Assembly: GCF_902635505.1 (NCBI RefSeq)
Contig: NC_045430.1
Location: forward strand, 25,159,064-25,223,063
Reading direction: 5' to 3'
Length of the DNA: 64,000 bases
DNA from: Sarcophilus harrisii
Lineage: Eukaryota > Chordata > Mammalia > Dasyuromorphia > Dasyuridae
Made by a program: the position numbers and the translations under genes. Under the pieces are notes generated by a model, which did no database searches, was not told the origin of the DNA, and saw nothing but the letters and a program-made list of their open reading frames with translations. Shown here one piece after another: positions 63,401 to 64,000 of the stretch (within the stretch, counting starts at the first letter, position 1; each line of letters begins with the position of its first letter).

Positions 63401-64000
63401 CACACACTTCTTTGAAAGATGAATTTAAATTTATCACTGCATTAACTGTGGAAATATAATTTAACAAAATACAAATCACATTTACAGCATAAGGCCCTGT
63501 GGTTTTTTTAAGCAGCAAATGAAAAAACAGTATCAGTGAAAGGCTTTTAAAAAATAAAGCATGTAGGTTTTCTGTAAAAATGTTGAAGAATTAATTCTTT
63601 CCTTCCAACAAACGGACAACTCTGAACTTCAAAATGTTAGAATAAAGGTTCCTGAAAATCTTAAGAAAGAAAGAATTAACATTCAGGGGCATTAACAGAG
63701 AAGAGGTCAGACTGTAACATGGGCAAGCTGAGCATCACTATGGGCAAGCAGAAGATACAACTGCTCATTTTTGGAGAAGTAAAGTTTATTACATTTGGAG
63801 CAATACAGCATAAATTTTAAAAGTTTATTCACCAAATACACTTGGATTCTTACAAATCTGCCTTGGAAAATGCAACCTCACAAGTTTCAGTTCAAACATA
63901 ATAAGAAGGCAAGAAGACACAGGGCAAGGCCCATAAAAGTGAGCTGTGCCAAGTGACCGTGCCCTTTCTCCTGGGCTCCTCTGCTCTGATGGGCACAGGA

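Larger units (their letters stand above)
62150..64000 (-). other. Putative 3' UTR of the upstream neighbour (SCYL2 by synteny)
   Basis: About 1.85 kb of AT-rich sequence lacks recognisable interspersed repeats, in sharp contrast to the adjoining region. Minus-strand AATAAA signals occur at 62176-62171, 63790-63785 and 63829-63824. In mammals SCYL2 lies just upstream of SLC17A8 in the same orientation, so its 3' end should fall here on the minus strand. No SCYL2 coding sequence is visible within the window, so the call is inference from order and repeat scarcity. Confidence 0.4.

Overview
The window is vertebrate nuclear DNA, almost certainly from a marsupial and probably an Australian one. 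It is AT-rich, with long introns packed with Mar-1-type CORE-SINEs (tRNA-like head, BovB/RTE-like tail), MIR and L2/CR1 remnants. It also carries many 3' ends of an L1 family with the tail motif ATTACCCATGCATA..AATAAAAAGCT, small hAT-type MITEs, and (GGAA)n, (GA)n, (CA)n and (TA)n tracts. The marsupial assignment rests on these repeat families and is inference; the exact species cannot be read from the window.

One protein-coding gene dominates: a complete SLC17A8 (vesicular glutamate transporter 3, VGLUT3) on the minus strand. Twelve coding exons run from the start codon at 54095 down to the stop at 1279. I reconstructed each exon boundary from GT-AG signals, reading phase and similarity to VGLUT3. 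The exons total 1770 nt, or 589 codons plus stop, the length I recall for human VGLUT3. All eleven introns are GT-AG and the reading frame is intact. Membrane charges important in VGLUTs (R93, H133, R189, E196, R326) are present.

Layout by coordinate: 1-1278 is the 3' UTR and downstream flank; 1279-54095 holds exons 12 to 1; 54096-54700 is the 5' UTR and promoter zone, interrupted by a 42-base poly-A/T run; 54700-62130 is intergenic and repeat-rich. 62150-64000 is almost free of interspersed repeats and has several minus-strand AATAAA signals. By synteny with the mammalian order SCYL2-SLC17A8-NR1H4 it is a plausible 3' UTR of the upstream neighbour SCYL2, but no coding sequence is visible to prove it.

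No new gene system, CRISPR array, RNA gene or intact transposon was found. The most notable structural points are a perfect 525-bp tandem duplication 57 bp upstream of exon 9, an identical 85-bp direct repeat flanking exon 10, a SINE subtype with a shared internal duplication at two loci, and a 5'-truncated L1 with near-perfect 20-bp target-site duplications at the edge of the putative SCYL2 3' UTR.
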